From Vibrio renipiscarius (lineage in GTDB: Bacteria > Pseudomonadota > Gammaproteobacteria > Enterobacterales > Vibrionaceae): a DNA stretch of 64,000 nucleotides. Location: assembly GCF_000827885.1 (NCBI RefSeq), contig NZ_JTKH01000006.1, positions 434,001 through 498,000 on the forward strand, written 5' to 3'. Below, in pieces: positions 44,259 through 52,990 of the stretch. The position numbers were made by a program, and so were the translations under genes. A model generated the notes under the pieces. It was not told the DNA's origin, did not search any database, and worked only from the letters and a program-made list of their open reading frames with translations. Numbering within the stretch: position 1 is the stretch's first letter; the number at the start of each line of letters is the position of its first letter.

Positions 44259-45179
44259 ATGCTTAAATTCATCGCAAAAAGGATATTTGAAGCGATCCCA
44301 ACCATGTTGGTGTTGATCACAGTATCTTTCTTTCTCATGCGTTTCGCTCCGGGTAACCCATTTTCAAGCGAACGTCCTTTACCACCAGAAGTTATGGCTA
44401 ACATTGAAGCGAAATACGGCCTTGATAAGCCAGTCGCTGAGCAATATTTCACCTACCTAACCAACGTTATTCAAGGTGATTTTGGCCCATCGTTTAAATA
44501 CCTTGATTACTCAGTGAATGAGTTGATGGCAGACGCTTTGCCAGTCTCGGCAAAAGTAGGGGTGATTGCCTTTATCTTCACCGTGATTCTAGGTGTCTCG
44601 ATCGGGACGTTTGCCGCTTTGCGGCAGAACAGTATCGTTGACTACGCCATTATGTCGACCGCGATGCTCGGGGTGGTATTGCCCTCCTTTGTTTTGGCGC
44701 CGGCACTGATTTACCTTTTCTCGCTGCATTGGAAAATATTCCCAGCGGGCGGGTGGCAAGATGGTGGGTTCCAATATTTAGTGTTACCTGTTATCGCCAT
44801 GTCATTGCTTTATGTCGCCACCTTTGCGCGTATTACGCGTGGTTCAATGATTGAAACCTTAAACAGTAACTTTATTCGTACTGCGCGTGCGAAAGGTTTG
44901 AGCTACCCGTATATCGTGGTGAAACACGCACTAAAACCTGCATTGTTACCTGTAGTGTCATACATGGGGCCTGCGTTTGTCGGCATCATCACCGGTTCGG
45001 TTGTGGTAGAAACCATTTTTGGTCTACCGGGTATAGGTAAGCTGTTTGTGAATGCTGCCTTCAACCGTGACTATTCGCTAGTAATGGGTGTCACCATCTT
45101 GATTGGTTTCCTCTTTATTCTATTCAACGCCATCGTTGATATTTTACTAGCAATGATCGACCCGAAAATTCGCTACTAG
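44259..45179 (+). CDS. oppB: oligopeptide ABC transporter permease OppB
   Basis: OppB is one of the two inner-membrane channel subunits of the oligopeptide importer. The 306-residue protein has six expected transmembrane helices, the N-terminal FIAKRIFEAIPTMLVLITVSF typical of the family, and the EAA-type loop contacting the ATPases (ITRGSMIETLNSNFIRTARAKG). It follows oppA by 165 bases and precedes oppC by 9. Confidence 0.94.
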   Translation: MLKFIAKRIFEAIPTMLVLITVSFFLMRFAPGNPFSSERPLPPEVMANIEAKYGLDKPVAEQYFTYLTNVIQGDFGPSFKYLDYSVNELMADALPVSAKVGVIAFIFTVILGVSIGTFAALRQNSIVDYAIMSTAMLGVVLPSFVLAPALIYLFSLHWKIFPAGGWQDGGFQYLVLPVIAMSLLYVATFARITRGSMIETLNSNFIRTARAKGLSYPYIVVKHALKPALLPVVSYMGPAFVGIITGSVVVETIFGLPGIGKLFVNAAFNRDYSLVMGVTILIGFLFILFNAIVDILLAMIDPKIRY

Positions 45180-45188
45180 CAGGGATGT

Positions 45189-46097
45189 ATGGTTATGTTG
45201 ACGAAAAAAGAAAACCTTGAAGCGATCGAGAAGTTCTCTGAAAACTTAGAAATTGAAGGTCGCAGTTTATGGCAAGACGCTCGTATCCGTTTTATGCGTA
45301 ATAAAGCGGCGATGGTGAGCTTGTTTATTTTAGTGTTGATGACATTGGCGGTGGTCTTTTTGCCGATGTTTTCTCCGTATGCCTTTGATGATACGGATTG
45401 GTATGCCATGCACGTTGGACCGAACGCTGAGCACTGGTTTGGTACCGATAGCCTAGGACGTGACTTATACGTTCGTACTTTGGTTGGTGGCCGCATCTCC
45501 TTGATGGTCGGTGTGATGGGCGCTTTTGTTGCGGTATTGATTGGTACGCTTTACGGCGCGGCTTCTGGCTTTATTGGCGGTAAAGTGGATCGCATCATGA
45601 TGCGTATTCTAGAGATTCTATACGCCGTACCATTTATGTTCCTTGTGATTGTGTTAGTCACCTTCTTTGGCCGTAATATCGTGCTGATCTTTGTTGCTAT
45701 CGGTGCGATTGCTTGGCTCGACATGGCGCGTATTGTACGTGGTCAAACGCTGAGCTTGCGTAGTAAAGAGTTCATCGAAGCGGCGCATGTGTGTGGTGTG
45801 AGTAACTGGAAGATCATCACGCGTCATATCGTGCCGAACGTTTTGGGTATTGTAGCGGTTTATTCAACCTTGCTTATCCCAAGTATGATTCTGACAGAAT
45901 CTTTCCTTTCATTCCTTGGTCTTGGTGTTCAAGAGCCAATGACAAGTTGGGGCGCGCTGCTACAAGAAGGCTCGCAAACGATGGAAATTGCAATCTGGCA
46001 GCTGGCATTCCCAGCCGCGTTCATGGTTGTGACTCTATTCTGCTTCAACTACGTTGGTGATGGCCTGCGCGATGCGCTGGATCCTAAAGACAGATAA
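45189..46097 (+). CDS. oppC: oligopeptide ABC transporter permease OppC
   Basis: OppC is the second channel subunit (302 residues), with an N-terminal cytosolic segment, six membrane helices, FGTDSLGRDLYVRTLVGGR, and the ATPase-contacting loop VRGQTLSLRSKEFIEAAHVCG. AGGGAT at 45181-45186 serves ATG 45189 or ATG 45195, two codons later; either is possible. Confidence 0.93.
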   Translation: MVMLTKKENLEAIEKFSENLEIEGRSLWQDARIRFMRNKAAMVSLFILVLMTLAVVFLPMFSPYAFDDTDWYAMHVGPNAEHWFGTDSLGRDLYVRTLVGGRISLMVGVMGAFVAVLIGTLYGAASGFIGGKVDRIMMRILEILYAVPFMFLVIVLVTFFGRNIVLIFVAIGAIAWLDMARIVRGQTLSLRSKEFIEAAHVCGVSNWKIITRHIVPNVLGIVAVYSTLLIPSMILTESFLSFLGLGVQEPMTSWGALLQEGSQTMEIAIWQLAFPAAFMVVTLFCFNYVGDGLRDALDPKDR

Positions 46098-46126
46098 CCA
46101 ATAATAACAATGATAAGGAAGCGAAG

Positions 46127-47098
46127 ATGAGCTTATTAGATGTCAAAGATCTGCGCGTCGAATTTACCACTCAAGATGGTATTGTTACCGCAGTTAACGA
46201 TTTGAATTTTTCACTGAACCAAGGTGAAACCTTGGGTATCGTTGGTGAGTCAGGATCAGGTAAATCACAAACCGTATTTGCCATTATGGGTCTGCTTGCA
46301 AAAAACGGCATTATTTCTGGTAGCGCAAAATTTGAAGGACGTGAAATCCTTAATTTGCCAGAGAAAGAACTGAACAAAGTGCGCGCTGAGCAAATTGCGA
46401 TGATCTTCCAAGACCCGATGACGTCGCTTAACCCATACATGAAAGTGAGCGATCAGCTTATGGAAGTGTTGATGCTGCACAAAGGCATGGGTAAAGCAGA
46501 AGCGTTTGAAGAGTCAGTACGCATGCTGGAAGCGGTAAAAATCCCAGAAGCGCGTAAACGTATCACCATGTATCCGCACGAGTTTTCAGGCGGTATGCGC
46601 CAACGTGTGATGATTGCCATGGCGCTGCTATGTCGCCCTAAATTGCTGATTGCCGATGAACCAACCACGGCATTGGATGTGACGGTTCAAGCGCAGATCA
46701 TGGATTTGCTTAACGAGCTGAAACAAGAGTTCAACACGGCGATTATCATGATCACGCACGACTTAGGCGTTGTGGCCGGTTCATGTGACAAAGTGTTGGT
46801 GATGTATGCTGGCCGTACCATGGAATATGGTTCGGTGGATGATATTTTCTATAACCCAAGCCACCCGTACGCGGAAGGTCTATTAAGAGCGATCCCGCGC
46901 CTTGATACGGAAGGGGAGATACTGCCAACGATTCCAGGTAACCCGCCAAACCTACTGCGTTTGCCAACCGGTTGTCCATATCAAGAACGTTGTCACCGTG
47001 TCACCGAGCGTTGCTCGCAAGAAGCGCCGATCTTGTTGCCATTCGGCGATGATCGTCAGCGCGCGTGTTTTTCTGATTGGGAGGCTTGGAACCGATGA
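46127..47098 (+). CDS. oppD: oligopeptide ABC transporter ATPase OppD
   Basis: This is the first of two ATPases that power import. The 323-residue protein has Walker A GESGSGKSQT near residue 40, the Q-loop MIFQDPMTSLNP, the signature FSGGMRQRVMIAM, Walker B LLIADEPTTALDVT, and the C-terminal oligopeptide-ATPase extension with three cysteines (GCPYQERC...ERC) that in relatives binds an iron-sulfur cluster or metal. It overlaps oppF by 4 bases. Confidence 0.95.
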   Translation: MSLLDVKDLRVEFTTQDGIVTAVNDLNFSLNQGETLGIVGESGSGKSQTVFAIMGLLAKNGIISGSAKFEGREILNLPEKELNKVRAEQIAMIFQDPMTSLNPYMKVSDQLMEVLMLHKGMGKAEAFEESVRMLEAVKIPEARKRITMYPHEFSGGMRQRVMIAMALLCRPKLLIADEPTTALDVTVQAQIMDLLNELKQEFNTAIIMITHDLGVVAGSCDKVLVMYAGRTMEYGSVDDIFYNPSHPYAEGLLRAIPRLDTEGEILPTIPGNPPNLLRLPTGCPYQERCHRVTERCSQEAPILLPFGDDRQRACFSDWEAWNR

Positions 47099-48087
47099 GC
47101 ACAGATAAAAAATTACTACTGGACGTTAGAGATCTTAAAGTTCACTTCAGCATTGCCTCTAAATCGGCATGGCCATGGGCCAAACCTGCCAGCTTGAAAG
47201 CGGTCGATGGCGTCAATGTTCGTCTGTATGAAGGTGAAACCTTAGGTGTGGTCGGCGAGTCTGGTTGTGGTAAATCCACTTTTGCGCGAGCGATCATTGG
47301 CTTAGTTGAAGCGACGGAAGGCGAGGTGGTGTGGCTAGGTCAAGATTTGACTAAGATGCCCAGCGCTCAGCGCCGTGAAACGCGCAAAGAAATTCAGATG
47401 ATCTTCCAAGACCCACTGGCGTCACTGAACCCTCGCATGACCGTGGGCGACATCATCGCTGAGCCGCTAGAAACCTTCTACCCAGAGCTTTCAAAGCAAC
47501 AAGTTAAAGACAGCGTCAAAGAGATGATGACCAAGGTAGGGTTACTGCCGAACGTGATTAACCGCTATCCGCATGAATTTTCAGGTGGTCAGTGTCAGCG
47601 TATTGGTATTGCCCGAGCTCTGATTTTAAAACCAAAAATGATCATCTGCGATGAGCCGGTCTCTGCGCTGGATGTTTCGATTCAAGCTCAGGTTGTTAAC
47701 TTGCTGAAAGAGCTGCAAAAAGAGCTTGGCTTGTCATTGGTTTTTATTGCTCACGATTTGTCAGTGGTGAAGCACATTTCTGACCGCGTATTGGTGATGT
47801 ACCTAGGAAACGAAGTGGAATTGGGTGAGACCGATGCGTTGTTTGCGGACCCAAAACACCCGTATACCCGAGCATTGATGTCTGCGGTGCCGATTCCCGA
47901 TCCAAGATTAGAACGAGCAAAGACGATTCAAATGTTGGAAGGGGATTTGCCTTCGCCAATTAGCCCGCCTTCGGGTTGCGTGTTCCGCACGCGTTGCCCT
48001 CAAGCAAGTGACATGTGTGCACAGCAAAAGCCACAACTAGAAGGTTCCGACATTCATGCCGCTAGATGCTTACAAGTAAGCATCTAG
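47095..48087 (+). CDS. oppF: oligopeptide ABC transporter ATPase OppF
   Basis: This is the second ATPase (330 residues), with Walker A GESGCGKSTF, Q-loop IFQDPLASLNPRM, signature FSGGQCQRIGIARAL, Walker B MIICDEPVSALDVS, and a C-terminal cysteine extension (GCVFRTRCPQASDMC). ATG 47095 overlaps the oppD stop in ATGA; the frame extends 18 bases further upstream but coupling makes 47095 the natural start. Its last codons lie within a long hairpin. Confidence 0.94.
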   Translation: MSTDKKLLLDVRDLKVHFSIASKSAWPWAKPASLKAVDGVNVRLYEGETLGVVGESGCGKSTFARAIIGLVEATEGEVVWLGQDLTKMPSAQRRETRKEIQMIFQDPLASLNPRMTVGDIIAEPLETFYPELSKQQVKDSVKEMMTKVGLLPNVINRYPHEFSGGQCQRIGIARALILKPKMIICDEPVSALDVSIQAQVVNLLKELQKELGLSLVFIAHDLSVVKHISDRVLVMYLGNEVELGETDALFADPKHPYTRALMSAVPIPDPRLERAKTIQMLEGDLPSPISPPSGCVFRTRCPQASDMCAQQKPQLEGSDIHAARCLQVSI

Positions 48088-48090
48088 CGG
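48059..48090 (+). other. perfect 15-bp inverted repeat spanning the oppF stop codon
   Basis: CCGCTAGATGCTTAC and its exact complement flank two bases (AA), and the TAG stop of oppF is inside the right arm. No U run follows, and a separate terminator lies 42 bases downstream. Confidence 0.75.
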
Positions 48091-48131
48091 TGTCACTGTT
48101 CCGTCATTAAGATTTTGCCTGTGACAGGCAT

Positions 48132-48164
48132 AAGCGCGGCTTCTTTGTAGGTCGCGCTTTTTTT
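48132..48164 (+). terminator. terminator of the opp operon
   Basis: The stem AAGCGCG/CGCGCTT, extended by weaker pairs, is followed by a run of seven or more T. Confidence 0.8.
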
Positions 48165-48343
48165 ATCTGGTGAGAATGCAAACGTTAAAATGGCATTAAA
48201 ATCCACAATTAAATGATGGCTTTATTATAGTTGTGAGCTCTATCAATAAACTGCATGACGTGCGCTTGATCTCATTCTGAGACTGCGATTAAATCCGCCA
48301 CGCGCAATATCGCGTTATGAACATTGATAGCATGTTAACGTAA

Positions 48344-49372
48344 ATGAAAAATTCTCTTGTTGCTTCGGCCCTTGTCGGCCTTCTCTCTTCTTCTCCTGTT
48401 TGGTCTTCAACAACACTTAATATCTATAATTGGTCTGAGTATCTTCCTCAGTCTATTATCGAAGACTTCACCAAAGAAACCGGTATTAAAGTTAATTACG
48501 CCACCTTTGAAAGTAATGAAACCATGTACACTAAGCTTAAGCTTATCGATGGTGAAGGTTACGACATCGTTGTGCCATCGACTTACTACGTCTCTAAATT
48601 GGCGAATGACGGATTACTGCATCGTATCGATAAATCGAAAATCGATGCCTTTGCTCATCTTGATTCGAGCATCATGAATCAAAGTTTTGACCCAGAAAAC
48701 CAATATTCTTTGCCTTATATGTGGGGCAGCACAGCAATTGGTTATAACTCTGACGTGATCGACGGCAGTCAGTTAACGGGTTGGGCTGATTTGTGGAACA
48801 GCGAATATGCAGGCCAGCTGTTATTGACCGATGATGTGCGTGATGTCATGGGAATGGCATTGATCTTAGATGGTCACAGCGTTAACTCTCAAAATACAGA
48901 AGAACTGCAACAAGCGTATGAACGTCTAACAAAGCTTAAGCCTAATGTTATGGTGTTCAATTCAGATGCGCCACATGTACCGCTTATTACCGGTGAAGTG
49001 AACGTTGGTATGCAGTGGAATGGTACGGCTTATCGTGCCCTGCAAGAAAATCCAGCGATTCGCTTTGTGTACCCAGAAGAGGGCGCGATCTTTTGGATGG
49101 ATAACATCGTTATTCCTGAAAAAGCCCAGAATAAAGAAGCGGCTTATGCCTTCATTAACTTCTTGCTAGAAGCTGAAAATCAGGCGACGGTTGTGAAAGA
49201 GATCGGCTATGCTGTGCCAAACCTACAAGCACTGACACATCTACCCGCAGAAATTCGCGATAGCGAAATTATTTTCCCGCCAGCCGACGTTAAACAAAAA
49301 GGTCAATTTCTTGGTAGTGTCGGTGACGCAGTAGGATCTTATGAGCGTTACTGGATGGAGCTTAAGAAGTAG
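48344..49372 (+). CDS. polyamine-type periplasmic binding protein (PotD-like)
   Basis: This 342-residue exported protein has a signal peptide (about residues 1-21) and the SBP_bac_6/8 fold of PotD/PotF proteins: TTLNIYNWSEYLPQSIIEDF at the start of the mature part, then YDIVVPSTYYVSKL and EEGAIFWMDNIVIPEKA. It would bind spermidine, putrescine or acetylated forms. No permease or ATPase gene is beside it, so it must use a transporter encoded elsewhere, or act as a sensor like NspS. Its stop overlaps the start of an acetylpolyamine amidohydrolase by one base, which supports a polyamine ligand. Confidence 0.85.
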   Translation: MKNSLVASALVGLLSSSPVWSSTTLNIYNWSEYLPQSIIEDFTKETGIKVNYATFESNETMYTKLKLIDGEGYDIVVPSTYYVSKLANDGLLHRIDKSKIDAFAHLDSSIMNQSFDPENQYSLPYMWGSTAIGYNSDVIDGSQLTGWADLWNSEYAGQLLLTDDVRDVMGMALILDGHSVNSQNTEELQQAYERLTKLKPNVMVFNSDAPHVPLITGEVNVGMQWNGTAYRALQENPAIRFVYPEEGAIFWMDNIVIPEKAQNKEAAYAFINFLLEAENQATVVKEIGYAVPNLQALTHLPAEIRDSEIIFPPADVKQKGQFLGSVGDAVGSYERYWMELKK

Positions 49373-50415
49373 TGAAAGTTATTTATAGCGAGAAGCAGCG
49401 TTTACACCGCGTGAAATACGAGTTTCTTTCTGGTGAACCAACCGCGTGCTTTGAAAAACCCGAACGTGCTGACATGGTGCTAAACGCCATTGATCAGCAT
49501 GGCGGCTTTAGTGTGGTTGCGCCTAATAGTTATGGCACAGAACCGATGCAGTGGGTGCATACCGCTGATTACGTTGAGTTCTTACAATCGGCATGGTCAG
49601 AGTGGGAAGCGCGTTTCGGTAGCGAGCACGATGCTTCACCATACTGTTTTGTGAGTCCGCGTCATTTACGCCATCGTATCCCGAAAGATATCGAAGGTAA
49701 GCTGGGTTACTACAGTTTCGACATGACGGCGGCGATCACTAAAACCAGTTGGGAGGCGATCCAATCGGCTGCGGATTGTGCGTTAACGGCAGCAGATTTA
49801 ATTGCCCAAGGTGAGCCATCTGCGTTCGCTTTGTGTCGTCCGCCAGGTCACCATGCTGCGCCCGATTTGATGGGCGGTTATTGCTATATTAATAATGCTG
49901 CATTGGCAGCTGAATCTTTGCGTCGTCAAGGCAAAGAGAAAGTGGCGATATTGGACGTGGACTACCATCATGGCAATGGCACACAAAGCATCTTCTATGA
50001 GCGCGATGATGTGCTGTTTGTGTCGATCCATGGTGATCCTGATTACGATTACCCGCACTATATCGGCTTTGCTGATGAAGTGGGGGAAGGTGCTGGTGAA
50101 GGCTTCAACCTCAACCTGCCTCTACCTCAAGGGAAAACGGACTGGACACTCTATGGTCCTGCGCTGCAAACCGCGTTGGAAAAAATCCAACAGTTTGGCG
50201 CGGATGCTTTGGTGATCTCTTTGGGTATGGATACCTACGAGCACGACCCAATCAGTTACTTCAAATTAAACCGTGATAACTACGCTGAAATTGGTCGTCA
50301 ATTAGGTCAGTTACAACTGCCAACCTTGTTTGTTTTTGAAGGTGGGTATGCGGTCGATGATCTTGGCTACAACACCGTCGCGGTGTTGGATGGCTACATG
50401 AATCCTCAAATATAA
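49372..50415 (+). CDS. acetylpolyamine amidohydrolase (histone deacetylase-like)
   Basis: This zinc-dependent deacetylase of the class II histone-deacetylase superfamily (347 residues) is very similar to the acetylpolyamine amidohydrolase AphA of Mycoplana as I remember it. Key residues visible are the tandem His in CRPPGHHA, zinc ligands in LDVDYHHGNGT and SLGMDTYEHDP, and the catalytic Tyr region EGGYAVDD. PTDIEGQIGYY-like text appears as PKDIEGKLGYY. It should release acetate from N-acetylputrescine or similar. The start is GTG at 49372, sharing its first base with the stop of the preceding gene (TAGTG), so translation is coupled. Confidence 0.9.
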   Translation: MKVIYSEKQRLHRVKYEFLSGEPTACFEKPERADMVLNAIDQHGGFSVVAPNSYGTEPMQWVHTADYVEFLQSAWSEWEARFGSEHDASPYCFVSPRHLRHRIPKDIEGKLGYYSFDMTAAITKTSWEAIQSAADCALTAADLIAQGEPSAFALCRPPGHHAAPDLMGGYCYINNAALAAESLRRQGKEKVAILDVDYHHGNGTQSIFYERDDVLFVSIHGDPDYDYPHYIGFADEVGEGAGEGFNLNLPLPQGKTDWTLYGPALQTALEKIQQFGADALVISLGMDTYEHDPISYFKLNRDNYAEIGRQLGQLQLPTLFVFEGGYAVDDLGYNTVAVLDGYMNPQI

Positions 50416-50442
50416 CGCTCGTTTTTTAACGCTGACCTCTCA

Positions 50443-50469
50443 AACGCCTACTTAATGTGGGCGTTTTTT
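50443..50469 (+). terminator. terminator after the acetylpolyamine amidohydrolase gene
   Basis: The stem AACGCC/GGCGTT (with extra weaker pairs) is followed by a T run. Confidence 0.75.
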
Positions 50470-50612
50470 ATCCTCGCTATCCCCTCTACGGCCTCGATTG
50501 AATGGGCTGACTTCCTTTGAAAAAGTTGAACATCTAGGGCAATTTCTTCTGCTTATCTCTTGTGGTATACCGATTATACTTTCTCCAATCTAAGGATGAA
50601 GGAGCGAAGAAA

Positions 50613-51557
50613 ATGGGGCAACTGGTTAACGGTACCTGGCACGACACATGGTATGACACTAAATCAAATGGCGGGAAGTTTGTTCGTGAAGACGCGGGCT
50701 TTCGTGATTGGGTGCAAGATAGCCCGCAAGCTCAGTTTCAAGCAGAATCCGGTCGCTACCATCTCTATGTGTCCCTTGCTTGTCCTTGGGCCCATCGCAC
50801 GCTCATTCTACGAACGCTAAAAGGGCTAGAGCCGCATATCGATGTGACGGTTGTTTGTCCTGATATGCTCGGCGAAGGTTGGCAAATGGGCTTGCCAGAG
50901 CCTTTATTCGGCTACACTCGTTTGCATCAAATTTACACGCACGCAAAGCCAGATTATACCGGGCGTGTCACCGTCCCTGTTTTGTGGGATAAGCAAACCC
51001 AAACCATCGTCAGTAATGAATCGTCAGAGATCATTCGCATGTTTAACCGCGAGTTTGATCAACTCACGGGCAATACCGTCGATTATTATCCCAAGCCGCT
51101 ACGCAGTTTAATTGACGAGTGGAACGAGTTCATTTATCCCGCCATTAATAACGGTGTTTATCGCTGTGGTTTTGCCACCACTCAAGAGGCGTATGAAGAA
51201 GCCTACGAGCAATTGTTTAGTGCCCTTGATCGCGTTGAACGCCATCTTGAAACACATCGCTACCTTGCGGGTAACCAAATGACCGAAGCGGATTGGCGTT
51301 TGTTCACTACATTGATTCGTTTTGATGCAGTCTATGTTGGTCATTTTAAATGCAACAAGCAGCGCATAGCCGATTATCCCAACCTCAATGGTTACCTTAA
51401 AGAACTCTATCAAGTGGAAGGAGTCGCGCAGACCACCGATTTTTATCACATCAAGCGTCATTACTATTTTAGCCATACCAGTATCAATCCGACCCAAATT
51501 GTTCCAACGGGTCCAGAATTGGATTTACTGTCTTTCCATGGTCGTGAGGATTTATAA
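50613..51557 (+). CDS. yqjG: glutathionyl-hydroquinone reductase (YqjG type)
   Basis: This xi-class glutathione transferase of 314 residues reduces glutathionyl-hydroquinones to hydroquinones. The active Cys lies in SLACPWAHRTLI near residue 63; other family marks are GRVTVPVLWDKQTQTIVSNE, SSEIIRMFN, NEFIYPAINNGVYRCGFA, and DWRLFTTLIRFDAVYVGHF. ATG 50613 is preceded by GGAG at 50601-50604; the open frame to 50562 has no ribosome binding site. A monocistronic gene between the polyamine pair and the pilin operon. Confidence 0.9.
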   Translation: MGQLVNGTWHDTWYDTKSNGGKFVREDAGFRDWVQDSPQAQFQAESGRYHLYVSLACPWAHRTLILRTLKGLEPHIDVTVVCPDMLGEGWQMGLPEPLFGYTRLHQIYTHAKPDYTGRVTVPVLWDKQTQTIVSNESSEIIRMFNREFDQLTGNTVDYYPKPLRSLIDEWNEFIYPAINNGVYRCGFATTQEAYEEAYEQLFSALDRVERHLETHRYLAGNQMTEADWRLFTTLIRFDAVYVGHFKCNKQRIADYPNLNGYLKELYQVEGVAQTTDFYHIKRHYYFSHTSINPTQIVPTGPELDLLSFHGREDL

Positions 51558-51906
51558 AGCCCATTTTTTATTCCGCGATCATCATCTTGAGTACGCTTTG
51601 ATTCCTCATTGCCCGAGAGAATAAAAGCGTCTTATCGTGCAATGTTATGTGGCGATTTCTCGTCATGCAGAGAGCGAAAGTGAAGGCTACTTATTGCATA
51701 TGCCCATTGTGTGCAGTAAGTGTATTTTTTGTAATGAACTTGAGTGCAATCGGCGGCTTTGTCATCAATTAATCTAAGTGGGCATTAAAATGACACAATA
51801 ACGCGCATTAAGTGTGATTTTCGTTCAGATATTCAATGTAACAAAGTGCAAATAACGTTAGAATTCAGTGATAAAAATTAAATGATTGACTGACTTTTTC
51901 TTACTT
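51558..51906. other. 349-bp region before the pilin operon, with one doubtful Cys-rich ORF
   Basis: No certain gene. A GTG-started ORF at 51637-51777 would give 46 residues with six Cys (CSKCIFC, then LECNRRLC), but it has no good ribosome binding site and may be chance. No clear terminator follows yqjG and no obvious major pilin or assembly gene remnant is seen. The rest is AT-rich and should hold the promoter of the operon starting at 51907. Confidence 0.4.
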
Positions 51907-52437
51907 ATGCTGCTCAAACCTCGAAGCCATACCTCTCGACGTTGTACACGTCGAAACGAGACCGGTTTTACACTTGTCGAGTTGGTGGTGACAATCATCA
52001 TCCTTTCAATTTTAGGGGCCGTGGCTTACACGAGGTTTCCGTCCATCTCAGGTTTTACATTGCCAAGCTACTGCCACGTTGCCAGATCGGCGGTACGCCG
52101 CGTGCAAACACAAGCAATGAATGATGTTGCGAGCAGCTCTGCTTACCAAATTATTGTGACACCCACAGCACTCAACTGGCAAAACAGAAGTCTAGACCTC
52201 AATGATAGCGCTCACTGTAGCGGTCCATTCTGTAGTCGCTTAGTGACCATTAGTGATGCGGATCTGCAGCGTGGTATTCGTTTTTCACCCCAGCAATTCT
52301 CCTTCGATACCATGGGGCGTGTTGTCAGCGCTGCTCATAACAGTAATAACCAAACGGTGATTCAGCTCTCTTCGTCACAAGAAGCGAGTAAGCAGTTCAT
52401 CATCTATCAAGAAGGGTACGTTGATGTTTGCTCATAA
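51907..52437 (+). CDS. MshC-like type IV minor prepilin
   Basis: This prepilin of about 176 residues has a basic leader followed by the prepilin peptidase site and hydrophobic helix G-FTLVELVVTIIILSILGAVAY. The rest resembles MshC/GspH-type pseudopilins with internal Cys pairs. I take ATG 51907; the open frame begins at TTG 51886 and no ribosome binding site is obvious, so the leader length is unsure. First gene of an operon with mshD-, mshO-, mshP- and mshQ-like genes; its end overlaps the next gene. Confidence 0.8.
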   Translation: MLLKPRSHTSRRCTRRNETGFTLVELVVTIIILSILGAVAYTRFPSISGFTLPSYCHVARSAVRRVQTQAMNDVASSSAYQIIVTPTALNWQNRSLDLNDSAHCSGPFCSRLVTISDADLQRGIRFSPQQFSFDTMGRVVSAAHNSNNQTVIQLSSSQEASKQFIIYQEGYVDVCS

Positions 52438-52990
52438 ACGAAGCCACTCCTCGGCATTCTATCGTCGTGTGCATCAGCGTGGTTTTAGCTTAATTGAAAA
52501 TGTCATCGCTATTTGCCTTGCGGGCTTTCTCATGATTGCGTTTTCTTCATTATTGGCACCCGCGGCGGTGCAAAGTGCCGATGTGTTAACTCAACAGCGT
52601 GCATCGCAACTCGCCACATGGCTATTGCAAGAAATGTATTCGCGTGAGTTTGATGAGGTCAATATCCAGCATGTTGAGCGATGCGGTAGCGCATCACTGC
52701 CGTGTTCTACTGGCATTGGCTTAGACGATAACGATCTTAATCATCGGCGCGATGATTTTGATGACTACGACACGCGCGGTGTGGCGAAGCCGATCAACGA
52801 ATTTGGACTCGATACTGATGGCGCTTATCAAGGTTTTTTAGTGACGATAAGCGTGCGCTATGCCAATGACCAATTTCAAGCCTTGCCGCTAGGCAGTGCG
52901 CCAACCCCAACCAAGCAAGTCACTCTGACTATCCAACGTGGCCAAAATGGGCAAGCGCTGACGTTTAATGCGTTCCGGAGCAACTATTGA
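52424..52990 (+). CDS. MshD-like type IV minor prepilin
   Basis: This 188-residue prepilin has a long basic leader (residues 1-19), then the cleavage site and helix RG-FSLIENVIAICLAGFLMIAF. An Asp-rich stretch DDNDLNHRRDDFDDYD occurs mid-protein, which could bind calcium; that is inference. ATG 52424 overlaps the preceding gene by 14 bases, and its TGA shares a base with the next ATG. Order and size match MSHA gene D. Confidence 0.8.
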   Translation: MFAHKRSHSSAFYRRVHQRGFSLIENVIAICLAGFLMIAFSSLLAPAAVQSADVLTQQRASQLATWLLQEMYSREFDEVNIQHVERCGSASLPCSTGIGLDDNDLNHRRDDFDDYDTRGVAKPINEFGLDTDGAYQGFLVTISVRYANDQFQALPLGSAPTPTKQVTLTIQRGQNGQALTFNAFRSNY

